Assembly: GCF_003837805.1 (NCBI RefSeq)
Contig: NZ_RQIT01000010.1
Coordinates: 124,001 to 188,000 of the forward strand
Length of the DNA stretch: 64,000 nucleotides
Direction of reading: 5' to 3'
DNA from: Bradyrhizobium sp. RP6
GTDB lineage: Bacteria; Pseudomonadota; Alphaproteobacteria; Rhizobiales; Xanthobacteraceae
The translations under genes were made by a program, and so were the position numbers. The notes beneath the pieces are model-generated. The model was not told where the DNA came from. It worked only from the letters and a program-made list of their open reading frames with translations, and did no database searches. Positions 51,705 through 59,867 of the stretch are shown one piece after another. The first letter of the stretch is position 1. Each line of letters starts with the position of its first letter.

Positions 51705-53906
51705 TCAGGCATGCTCGACGTAATAGCTGTTGTGGTGCTTGCCCTTGTAAGCCTCGATGCGCTTGAGCATTTTCGGGTTGGCGCGGTTGAGCACGGCGCC
51801 GAGCAGCTTCTTCTGGAGGACTTCTGACCCGGAAACCGATTCCTGGAGAGCGCTTCGTGTTGTCTGCCCCCATTCGATGACGTAGACCATGGCATCGATC
51901 AGGAAGCTGACAGCCTTCGAATCCGCCACCGGCATCACCGGGGCGAGATCGATCACGATGTACTCATAGTGCTCTCTCAGCACCTTGAGCAACTCGGCCA
52001 TCGCCTTCGATCCAATGACGTCGGCCGAATTCACCATGCGAGAGGCCACGACGGAGGGAAGGAAATCCAGTCCCGTTTCCTTGCTTCGCTGCACGTGGTA
52101 GCCGAGGCTCGCGGGGTCGTTGAGCGCCTCCACCAGTCCGCTCTTGGCGTTGGGCGCGAGCTCTCTCGTCAGCGAGCGCGTGTGCAGATCGCCGTCGATC
52201 AGAACCGTGCGGTGCCCCGTCAGAGCGACCAACTGTGCGAAATTCGCGGCGACAGTCGTTTTTCCTTCCTTGGGAAGGGAAGAGACGATGCCGATCACCT
52301 TGATCTCGCGGGTCAGGCGGGCAACGTCGATGGACACCTTGATGTTGCGCAACGTCTCCGCAAACCGCGAGAATGGATGATCGACGACGTAGCGAGACAG
52401 ATCGGATGCGCCGGCCTTCGCGGGTGGACGAATATCGGGCAGGACGCCGAGGCACTTCACGCCGAGCTCGTCCTCGACCTCGCCGGGGGTCCGCAACACG
52501 TCGCTCAGCAGTTCACGCGCAAATGCGACGCCGAAGCCGAGACAGAGACCGCCCACCATGCCGCCCACGAGGGCGAGGACCGTTCGCGGCGAGCTCTTGC
52601 GGTCCGGCTTGGTGGCGGTGCTGATGAGGCGGGCCTCGCTGAGGGGAAAGCTCTGGTTCTGCGTCGCGCTCTGCAGCTTTTCCAGGAAGTTGTTGTAGAG
52701 ATTGCGGTAGGTGTCGGCGGCACTTTCGAGATCGCGCAGCTTGACCTCGGCCTGGCCCTTGTTGCCGGCCTGGGCGACGAGCTCCTTCACGTTCTTCTCG
52801 AGCGATGCCTCGCGGCTCTTCGCGATCTCGTAGTCGCTGCGATAGGCATCTGCGATCCGACGCACCTCGTCGGCGATGTTCTTGCGCAGCTCGTCCATCT
52901 TGTTGGCCAGATTGACCGCCGCAAGGTGGGTCTTGCCGTAGCGCCTGGACCAGTCGGAATATTGGGCCTGCAGGTCGAGATATTGAGCGCGCAGACGGGT
53001 GATCACCGAGTTGTTGAGGGCGTCCGTCACGGTTGATTGCGCAACATCCTGATCGGAGATCGTGTCGATCCGGTCAAGCCGGGCCTTGGCTTCGGCGGTC
53101 GCAGCCCGCGCCTGAACCAGCTGCGTGTTGAGGTCCGACAATTGCTGCTCGGACATCAGGCCGCGGCTGGTTCCGACGATGTTGTTCTCGGCCTTGAAAG
53201 TCTGGACGGCGCGATCGCTGGCCGATGCCTGCTCGCTCAGCTCGAGGCTGCGCTGCTGCAGCCATTCGGTGGCCCGCTTGGTGGACTGATATTTGGCCTC
53301 CAGGGCGCCGACGAGATAGGCATTGGCGATCGCGTTGGCGATCTTGGCGGCCTTGTCGGGGCTCCGCGCTTTATAGCTCAGCGACAGCACATATGTCGTC
53401 AGCACGCGCTCCGTACGCAGATTCTTCTGAACCTGCTGGACGACCGCATGTTCGATTCGCTCCTGGCTTGCTGGTTCGCCGGAGCCGAATAGCGATGTCA
53501 GCTTGCCGATGATGATAGAGAGCAGGCCGGGCTTGGAGCCGTTGAACTCCGGGTCTTCTGTCAGCTTCAGGCGGCGGACGACGGACAGAATGAGGTCGTC
53601 CGAGTTGATGATCTCCACCTGGCTGTCGACGTAGCCCGTGTCGATCAGGGCGCTGCTGGCGTTGCTGTCCTTGTCCAGAACCTGAGTCTGCCGCGTATCC
53701 ATCATGATGCGGGCATTTGCCGTATACATGGGCTGCGCCATGGCCAGGTAGACGATCACCAGGGCCAGCGAAGCTCCCGTACAGACCGCGATGATCGGCC
53801 ATTGGCGGCGAAGGACGTCGGCCACGCGCTCGAAGCTGAGGACCGCCCCGCCGAATTCAATGCCGAATCGGTGCCCCGACTGGAAATGTTCCCTAGGCTG
53901 GTACAT
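51705..53906 (-). CDS. Polysaccharide co-polymerase/tyrosine autokinase 2 (Wzc/ExoP-like)
   Basis: A 733-residue protein with the same layout as the kinase at 26917. Membrane helices lie near residues 35-57 and 440-462, enclosing a Wzz-type domain with long coiled coil. The kinase part has Walker A in SLPKEGKTTVAA, A' in RTVLIDGDLHTRSL and Walker B in YIVIDLAPVM. In contrast to kinase 1 the tail has only three tyrosines (EAYKGKHHNSYYVEHA). It lies 31 bp downstream of an exported protein gene (54504) on the same strand, matching the order of kinase 1. It likely serves the polysaccharide made by the genes at 55-64 kb. Confidence 0.93.
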   Translation of the reverse strand: MYQPREHFQSGHRFGIEFGGAVLSFERVADVLRRQWPIIAVCTGASLALVIVYLAMAQPMYTANARIMMDTRQTQVLDKDSNASSALIDTGYVDSQVEIINSDDLILSVVRRLKLTEDPEFNGSKPGLLSIIIGKLTSLFGSGEPASQERIEHAVVQQVQKNLRTERVLTTYVLSLSYKARSPDKAAKIANAIANAYLVGALEAKYQSTKRATEWLQQRSLELSEQASASDRAVQTFKAENNIVGTSRGLMSEQQLSDLNTQLVQARAATAEAKARLDRIDTISDQDVAQSTVTDALNNSVITRLRAQYLDLQAQYSDWSRRYGKTHLAAVNLANKMDELRKNIADEVRRIADAYRSDYEIAKSREASLEKNVKELVAQAGNKGQAEVKLRDLESAADTYRNLYNNFLEKLQSATQNQSFPLSEARLISTATKPDRKSSPRTVLALVGGMVGGLCLGFGVAFARELLSDVLRTPGEVEDELGVKCLGVLPDIRPPAKAGASDLSRYVVDHPFSRFAETLRNIKVSIDVARLTREIKVIGIVSSLPKEGKTTVAANFAQLVALTGHRTVLIDGDLHTRSLTRELAPNAKSGLVEALNDPASLGYHVQRSKETGLDFLPSVVASRMVNSADVIGSKAMAELLKVLREHYEYIVIDLAPVMPVADSKAVSFLIDAMVYVIEWGQTTRSALQESVSGSEVLQKKLLGAVLNRANPKMLKRIEAYKGKHHNSYYVEHA

Positions 53907-53937
53907 GTGCTAATTTGCTGCCTTTGACGATCATGGA

Positions 53938-54504
53938 TCAGTTCGGAAGGGGGACGGGCTTGAATGGATCGGCCAGCTTGGTTCTCCACTCGCCCTCGAG
54001 CAGTGCTCCGCCGCGGCCCGGCTGCGGCGAGGTCTTGATTTGCGATTGGACCTGGACGCCGGAGCTGTCGTCTCCTGCGCCGGAATAACCGGCCTGCACG
54101 TTGAGATCACCGATCCGCTGCACAAAATCCCTGATCTTGCGCGAGGCGTCCGGCTTGGTCGACGTGCAACGTGCTTCGGCAATGCGCAGCGCAGCGCCGA
54201 TGGACGAGCGATCGGTTGAGGCCGAGGCCGAGATTAGCGTCTGCACGGAGGGCAGCACCGACGGATTTGTGGCGACGTAGCGCGCGAGCCAATACCGCAA
54301 CTTCTCCTTGTCATTGCGCAGCCGCTCCAGGAGCGAGGAGGGCGACTTCACGAAGGTGTCGAGTTCGAGTTGCGAGGCGCGGTCCGAGAATTCGACGCAC
54401 TGCGCGCGGCAAGCACCGGCGCCCGACACGGTCAGCGCAGAACCAATCAAGACAATCGCTAGCCATCGCGGCTGCGCATGACGACATGTTAGTCCGCGGC
54501 CCAT
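53938..54504 (-). CDS. Exported kinase-associated protein B (188 aa)
   Basis: A signal peptide (about 1-35, hydrophobic core WLAIVLIGSALTVSGAGA) is followed by a helical domain with SPSSLL, twenty residues later NPSVLP, then IGAALRIAEARC and, near the end, GYSGAGD. The same order of motifs with the same 20-residue spacing is seen in exported protein A (26072), so the two appear homologous despite low identity. It precedes kinase 2 by 31 bp. ATG at 54504 has AAGGA upstream; the open frame to 54606 adds residues that are not signal-like. Function is unknown, but a partner role with the kinase is suggested. Confidence 0.7.
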   Translation of the reverse strand: MGRGLTCRHAQPRWLAIVLIGSALTVSGAGACRAQCVEFSDRASQLELDTFVKSPSSLLERLRNDKEKLRYWLARYVATNPSVLPSVQTLISASASTDRSSIGAALRIAEARCTSTKPDASRKIRDFVQRIGDLNVQAGYSGAGDDSSGVQVQSQIKTSPQPGRGGALLEGEWRTKLADPFKPVPLPN

Positions 54505-55070
54505 CAATGTTCCTTGCTTCTGTTGCAATAGGAGAACAGGTGAAACTTGGCAGGAAACTGTGTCATCATTTTGTGCGACGCAAAAGCTGAGAAGCGCCGT
54601 CGGCAAGCCAACGGCGTTGCCCGCTTTCTCGCCGGTTGCAAAAGAAAGTTTTACAATGCCTGCGAGACCGGCAAGTCGCGCTCAGGAATGTTGCAAACTG
54701 AAAACATATCGGGCACACGGCCGCTCGTCGCAAAACCGACACAAGTGGTGATGCGCGCTTATTGTTCCCCCGGGGCGAGAGATTTTTTCGTGCGACATCT
54801 GCACCCGGACAGATCAGTGTGCTGCGAAGAGCATCGATCGTAACAGTGCCGAACTTCGCGCACACTTTGCACGCAAATACTCGCAATCATCACATCCGGA
54901 TCGGCTTGCGCGCCGAAGCAGGCGCGCATCGGATGAAAGTGGCATGAACTTGGCGCCCGCATGTCCGAAAAATCTGCGAGCCTTGAAATTATCGTCGGGC
55001 GTCATGCATCGACTGCCAGTCCGCGATCACAGAGATTGAACAGGCGCGAGACCTGATACACACTGCTGCG
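54505..55070. promoter_or_regulatory. Divergent control region of the second kinase unit
   Basis: About 565 bp between exported protein B (54504, minus) and the acyltransferase operon (55071, plus). It carries several GCAAA(A) words (GACGCAAAAG at 54577-54586, TTGCAAAAG near 54638, TCGCAAAACC near 54728), which partly repeat a word upstream of the second initiating transferase. No convincing gene is present; AT content is moderately higher near 54770-54790. Confidence 0.4.
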
Positions 55071-56306
55071 ATGCAACAGCAACGGAATGTTGATGTGACG
55101 GAGTTGGTTGATCGTGAGAAGGCGCATGTCCAGCCGCTCGACAGTATCCGGGGGATCGCCGCGACTTCGGTGGTGATCCACCATCTGCTGCTGATGCCGA
55201 CCTTTCTCGCGGCATTCCCGCACAACGCCTGGATCAACTGCTCCTTCTTCAGGAGTGCATGGCTGCTGGTCGATCTGTTCTTTGTTCTCAGCGGAATGGT
55301 CATGGCGTTGAGCTACATCGAGAACGACTTCACGCGCTTCTCGCTGCGCGAATTCATGATACGGCGCCTTGCGCGAGTCTACCCGCTGCATATCGTCATG
55401 CTGCTCGCAAACCTCGTCTTTCGCCTGCTGCGCATCGGCCTGGTCATGGCGGGCGTCATGGTCGCCGCACCGACGGTCTTCGAGGTGAACAACGCCTATT
55501 CGTTCAGCCTCAATGTTCTGCTGCTGCATTCGATGGGCTTCATCGACTATCTCAGCTGGAATGCGCCGAGCTGGAGCATCAGCGTCGAGTTCTACACTTA
55601 TTTCGTGTTTGGTCTGATCGTTCTCTTTGCCCTGCGCATGGGCTCGCTATCGTGGTTCTATGTGCTCTCCGGGCTTCTCGCGGTCGGAAGTCTGGTCTTC
55701 ATCATCTTCGTGCTCGAAAAGAGGAGCCTCGAGCTTCAGACGGATTTCGGCCTTCTGCGCTGCTTCGTCGGCTTTTTCCTTGGCGTGCTGATGGTGAAGA
55801 TCGTCGATCGCCTGCGGGCAAAGCCGGGCGCTGCCGTGCAGGGCGTGCTGCAATTCGTCGCCATGATCGCGAGCGTCGTCCTGGTGTCCCTGGCGGAGAC
55901 CAATCCTGCGGCGACTTTCCTCGCACCAGTGATGTTCGCGATCTTCCTCGGCAGCTTGCTCGCCTTTCCGGATGCGCTGTTAATGCCGCGGATCCTGGTG
56001 GCCAAGCCGCTGATCTGGCTGGGGCGCCGCTCGTACTCCATCTATATGGTGCATGCGCTCGTGGTGCTGCTGGCTGAATATTTCGTGCGGGGCGTGGGAG
56101 CGGGGCGAATCGCCGCCCTGGATTCGATCTGGGCAGGCCTGCCGGCTACGCTCAATCTCGTCGTTTCACTGGCTGCCGTGCTGGCGGTTTCGCACCTCAC
56201 CTATCTCTACGTCGAAATTCCCGGCGGCAGGCTCCTGCGAAATGCATTCGGAAGCCCCCCGGATTTTGCGCCATCCCCCGCCCGATCGGCGCGGCTGAGC
56301 AACTGA
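55071..56306 (+). CDS. Acyltransferase 3 family membrane protein 1
   Basis: A 411-residue protein with about ten membrane helices. The start PLDSIRGIAATSVVIHHLLL carries the His pair of the OafA/YrhL family, followed by WLLVDLFFVLSGMVMALSYI and IRRLARVYPLHIVMLLANLV, then WLGRRSYSIYMVHALVVLL. This family transfers acetyl or other acyl groups to sugars on the periplasmic side. It starts an operon of four genes to 59852 with gaps of 7, 9 and -4 bp. Its target is unknown. Confidence 0.88.
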   Translation: MQQQRNVDVTELVDREKAHVQPLDSIRGIAATSVVIHHLLLMPTFLAAFPHNAWINCSFFRSAWLLVDLFFVLSGMVMALSYIENDFTRFSLREFMIRRLARVYPLHIVMLLANLVFRLLRIGLVMAGVMVAAPTVFEVNNAYSFSLNVLLLHSMGFIDYLSWNAPSWSISVEFYTYFVFGLIVLFALRMGSLSWFYVLSGLLAVGSLVFIIFVLEKRSLELQTDFGLLRCFVGFFLGVLMVKIVDRLRAKPGAAVQGVLQFVAMIASVVLVSLAETNPAATFLAPVMFAIFLGSLLAFPDALLMPRILVAKPLIWLGRRSYSIYMVHALVVLLAEYFVRGVGAGRIAALDSIWAGLPATLNLVVSLAAVLAVSHLTYLYVEIPGGRLLRNAFGSPPDFAPSPARSARLSN

Positions 56307-56313
56307 GCCGCGC

Positions 56314-57651
56314 ATGAGCACCTTCGCGCTGCAACCCCGCAGGATGATGCTGATCAGCCTCAATATCGAGGCGATCGCGCTCGCAGCCTATCTGGTCCGG
56401 GATGCCTTCGGCGGTATGATGCGGTACTACACCAGCATCATGCATTTGGACGCGCTTTGGTTCGTGCCGGATGGCATTGCGCTGCTGTGCCTGGTCCAGT
56501 TCATCGTGCATTGCATCTTGCGCAATCGCAGTATCATGGCGGCAGTTGTCTTCGTGCAGATCATGCTGTCGCTGGTGCTCGGCTACTTCATGCTGGGGAC
56601 GGTCAACGCGGCGATGTCGTCGTTTAAGATGATGCTCCCGGTGTTCGTCGGATTCTGTTTCTGCGATACCAGTCTGGGCTCCTACAAGAAGTTGCTGTCG
56701 GTCATCGCCGCGACGTTCTACCTCTCGCTGATCGGCGTGCTGCTGACGAAATTCTACTTCATGCCCTGGGTCGGATACAAATATGAGTCCTTCGGCGCCG
56801 TTCGTGAGGCGGGTCGCTTATGGTGGGCCTATGGCGGTGACGATCAGCGTCTCACGGGTTTTGCTGCCGAAAGTACCATGGCGGCCTTCTTCATACTCGT
56901 GTCCTTCGCAATTACGTCGATCCGTAAGAGCACGATGTGGTGCCTTCTGTACGGCTCTCTTGCGGTCTACATCATCCGTCTGACGACCAGCAAGACGACC
57001 ATGATCGTCCTCGTGCTCTACTTGATTCTGCTGGTGTTCGTGCGGATGCTGCCGGAGAAGTCGCGCTTCTCCGCGATACGGAACATTGCGTTGTGGTCGT
57101 TTGCCGCGATCCTGGTGCCGTTCTTCATGATCGTGCTTGCTTCCGGTACCGCCGCGGTGCCGCACACGACCCTGTTCAGCATCGTCGATCGCATCAACAA
57201 CAGCTGGCAACTGCCGTTCGTCTACCTGAGCCAGCTCATGCCCGTTGGTCTCGTGACCGGCTGCGGCGTGGGCTGCTTCAACTATCCGCAGAAGCTGTTC
57301 TCGCCGCTCGCCCCCTTCTGGGTTCCCGTCGACAATTTCTACATCGGCACGTATCTGATGTTCGGACTCCCGTTCGTCGCATTCATGGTGATGGTATTCC
57401 GGGCGACGTTCGGCACGACCGACGTCTACAAGCTGACGCTGATCTTCGTCGTCAACTTGTTCACGATCACCGTTCTGAACTACGGCCCGGCGTCCGGCCT
57501 GCTGATTATCGCGTTGAGCTTCAGCGAGGTGTTCTCGCGGCGCACGGCCACGGCGCGGGCGGGCGACGCCGTGCCAATCATCGTACGGCCACCGATGCCG
57601 TCATTAGAAGGCTTCCGCCCGGATGTACCGGCGGCGAGCGGAAGCAGGTGA
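56314..57651 (+). CDS. Polymerase-like membrane protein (Wzy-type)
   Basis: A 445-residue protein with some ten hydrophobic segments and a loop near 180-200 (GRLWWAYGGDDQRLTGFAAE). The late part has SQLMPVGLVTGCGVGCFNYP and FWVPVDNFYIGTYLMFGLPF, a loop followed by a last helix pair, as in O-antigen polymerases (compare the FGTGMGTF region in 24509). It lies 7 bp after the acyltransferase 1 gene and 9 bp before acyltransferase 2, so it belongs to that operon and probably polymerises the second polysaccharide. Identification rests on topology and position. Confidence 0.7.
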   Translation: MSTFALQPRRMMLISLNIEAIALAAYLVRDAFGGMMRYYTSIMHLDALWFVPDGIALLCLVQFIVHCILRNRSIMAAVVFVQIMLSLVLGYFMLGTVNAAMSSFKMMLPVFVGFCFCDTSLGSYKKLLSVIAATFYLSLIGVLLTKFYFMPWVGYKYESFGAVREAGRLWWAYGGDDQRLTGFAAESTMAAFFILVSFAITSIRKSTMWCLLYGSLAVYIIRLTTSKTTMIVLVLYLILLVFVRMLPEKSRFSAIRNIALWSFAAILVPFFMIVLASGTAAVPHTTLFSIVDRINNSWQLPFVYLSQLMPVGLVTGCGVGCFNYPQKLFSPLAPFWVPVDNFYIGTYLMFGLPFVAFMVMVFRATFGTTDVYKLTLIFVVNLFTITVLNYGPASGLLIIALSFSEVFSRRTATARAGDAVPIIVRPPMPSLEGFRPDVPAASGSR

Positions 57652-57660
57652 GAACGAACA

Positions 57661-58767
57661 ATGCATAAACGGCTCGCATTCATCGACACACTGCGCGGCA
57701 TTGCCGTGCTGGCCGTCCTGATCCAGCACGTGTTCGAGGTTATCCTGGAAAAGCACCCGACGGGTGTCTATTACGGGCCCCTCCATGACATATTCGGCTA
57801 CTACATGAACTTTGGCCGGTTCGGCGTCGTGTTGTTCTTCTTCGTCAGCGGCTTCGTCATCCCGTTCAGCTTCCCGGACAGCGCCACGCCTGTGCGCGAC
57901 TTTACGATCAGCCGCTTTTTCCGGCTCTATCCGGCTTATTGGACTTCGATCGTTGTCGGGCTCGTGTCGGTGCAGCTGCTGGATTCGAAGAGTTTTCCGC
58001 TGGGGCAGATCGCCGCTAACGTGACGATGTTGCAGACTTTCGTGAACGTCCCGAATCTCTGGGTGTTCTATTGGACGCTGGCGATCGAGCTCTTGTTCTA
58101 CGTCGGATGCACCATTCTCTTTGCGATGGGCCTACTCAACCGGCGCTTCACGGCGGTGACCATCGTCGTTGCCGCTGCGCTGGTGGGAACCACAGCTGCA
58201 CTTTTCGTTGAGAGCAGGGCAGTCTCGTCGGTGATGGAGGTCGGCTTGAATCTCTCGGCGATGTTCCTGGGCAAGATCATCCGCGACACCGTCATTGGCG
58301 GCAAGCTGCGATGGACCCATGTGACCGTCTGCACGCTTCTGTATGCGGTCTTCGCCGCCACCCTGTCCGATCGGCGTTTCGGAGGCGTCTATCACGAGAA
58401 CTTCTTCTACAGTTATTCGATCGGATCGGCGTATATCTGCGCGGCGCTTGTCTTCATCGGCTTTGCCCTGTTCGGCGAACGTATGGCCTGGCGCCCGATG
58501 GCATTCGTCGGCGTGATCAGCTATTCGGTCTACCTGATGTCGCCGTTCGCGATCGTCTACGTCCATCGCCTGGTATGGTTCGGCGACGGACCGCTCGGAT
58601 GGTCGATCTTCCTGGTCGTCATCCTGGCATTGTCGATCCTCGTCAGTTGGATGACATACACGTTCATCGAGAAACCCAGCATTTCCTTCGGGCAAAGATT
58701 CCGCTCCGCGCGAAGAAAGCCCCTCGTCCTTGAGCCAGTGCTCAGCACCCAGGGTGCCGCAGAGTGA
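57661..58767 (+). CDS. Acyltransferase 3 family membrane protein 2
   Basis: A 368-residue OafA/YrhL-type enzyme. It has FIDTLRGIAVLAVLIQHVFE at the start, FGVVLFFFVSGFVIPFSF, then ISRFFRLYPAYWTSIVVGLV, and near the end FVGVISYSVYLMSPFAIVYV. In the first helix the usual His is seen in IQHVFE. The operon position between the polymerase and a third acyltransferase suggests that the repeat unit has several acyl decorations. It overlaps the next gene by 4 bp (GTGA). Confidence 0.88.
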   Translation: MHKRLAFIDTLRGIAVLAVLIQHVFEVILEKHPTGVYYGPLHDIFGYYMNFGRFGVVLFFFVSGFVIPFSFPDSATPVRDFTISRFFRLYPAYWTSIVVGLVSVQLLDSKSFPLGQIAANVTMLQTFVNVPNLWVFYWTLAIELLFYVGCTILFAMGLLNRRFTAVTIVVAAALVGTTAALFVESRAVSSVMEVGLNLSAMFLGKIIRDTVIGGKLRWTHVTVCTLLYAVFAATLSDRRFGGVYHENFFYSYSIGSAYICAALVFIGFALFGERMAWRPMAFVGVISYSVYLMSPFAIVYVHRLVWFGDGPLGWSIFLVVILALSILVSWMTYTFIEKPSISFGQRFRSARRKPLVLEPVLSTQGAAE

Positions 58768-59852
58768 TCAAGGCACCTCACCAGCCGGGCGCCGCCTATG
58801 ATGGATCGTTCCTTCCTTCGGTCCAGGGCCTTCGCGCGATCGCTGCGCTGAGCGTGCTGATGGATCATTTCTACGACATGCCGAAGGGGGGCATGTACGA
58901 CATCCCGGATCCAGGCTTCCTGCCGCCGCTCTGGCCGTGGCTGCAATCGATGATCAATGTCGGCGGGCACGGCGTCGAACTGTTCTTCATGATCAGCGGA
59001 TTCCTGATCCCGGCGAGCCTGGTGCGGCATGGGTCGCTGTCACGGTTCTTCTTCGACCGCGTCCTGCGCATCATGCCGGTGTTCGTCGTGCTGCATCTTG
59101 CGCTGTTCGCGATCGGTCCGATCGTGGCCTACAAGTTCTTTCGCGGCATCGATCTGAGCAGCTACCTCGCGATTTTTGCGGCCAATCTGTTCTTCGTGCA
59201 GGACGCGCTCGGCCTGCCCATCGCCCAGCAGAACGCCTGGACATTGACATACGAGTGGGCGTTCTACATCTGGTTTGCGCTGACGTTCTCGATGTGGCGC
59301 ACCGGTGGCAGATTGCTGGCGGCGCCCCTGATCCTGCTTGGCATCGCCTGCCTGATGCACTGGCCGATCACTGCCTTCTTCTGCATCGGCATGCTGTTCA
59401 GCGCCATGGGATTCCGCATCTCGATTCCGGGACGCATCGGCCTGCTCGCGGGCCTTGCTTGCGGAGTTGCGCTGTATGCGAGCCTGGTGCTGTTTCATCC
59501 CTTCGTCGGGCTCGTTCCCGGATTTCTGCTGTTCGGCATGGTGCTCGCTCCGGACTCGGGCCTCGGCAGGGCTCTGAGCCTACCGGCGCTGCAATATGTC
59601 GGCAAGATCAGCTACAGCCTCTATCTGGTGCACCCCTTCGTGCTGTTCCCCCTGCAGGTGATCGGCCTGAAGCTGGTCGCCGCCGGCGTCGACCGCTGGC
59701 TGCTGTGGACCGCCTTCATCGGGCTTGGGCTGGTGATGTCGCTGGTTGCCAGCGCGATCAGCTATGAGCTGATCGAGGTCAGGCTAAGGCGATTGCTGGA
59801 CGGCGCGATCCGCAGCATGTTCTCCCGGCCGCAGATCGAGCAATCGGTTTGA
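58764..59852 (+). CDS. Acyltransferase 3 family membrane protein 3
   Basis: A 362-residue OafA/YrhL-type enzyme starting with GTG inside the stop of the preceding gene. Visible are LRAIAALSVLMDHFYDMPKG (His in the first helix), HGVELFFMISGFLIPASLVR, FFFDRVLRIMPVFVVLHLAL and YVGKISYSLYLVHPFVLFPL. It is distinct in sequence from acyltransferases 1 and 2, so they are probably not recent duplicates and could modify different positions. It ends the four-gene operon, facing the GT4 gene at 60983 with 15 bp between stops. Confidence 0.87.
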   Translation: MIKAPHQPGAAYDGSFLPSVQGLRAIAALSVLMDHFYDMPKGGMYDIPDPGFLPPLWPWLQSMINVGGHGVELFFMISGFLIPASLVRHGSLSRFFFDRVLRIMPVFVVLHLALFAIGPIVAYKFFRGIDLSSYLAIFAANLFFVQDALGLPIAQQNAWTLTYEWAFYIWFALTFSMWRTGGRLLAAPLILLGIACLMHWPITAFFCIGMLFSAMGFRISIPGRIGLLAGLACGVALYASLVLFHPFVGLVPGFLLFGMVLAPDSGLGRALSLPALQYVGKISYSLYLVHPFVLFPLQVIGLKLVAAGVDRWLLWTAFIGLGLVMSLVASAISYELIEVRLRRLLDGAIRSMFSRPQIEQSV

Positions 59853-59867
59853 GGGCGCCGGCCGCGC

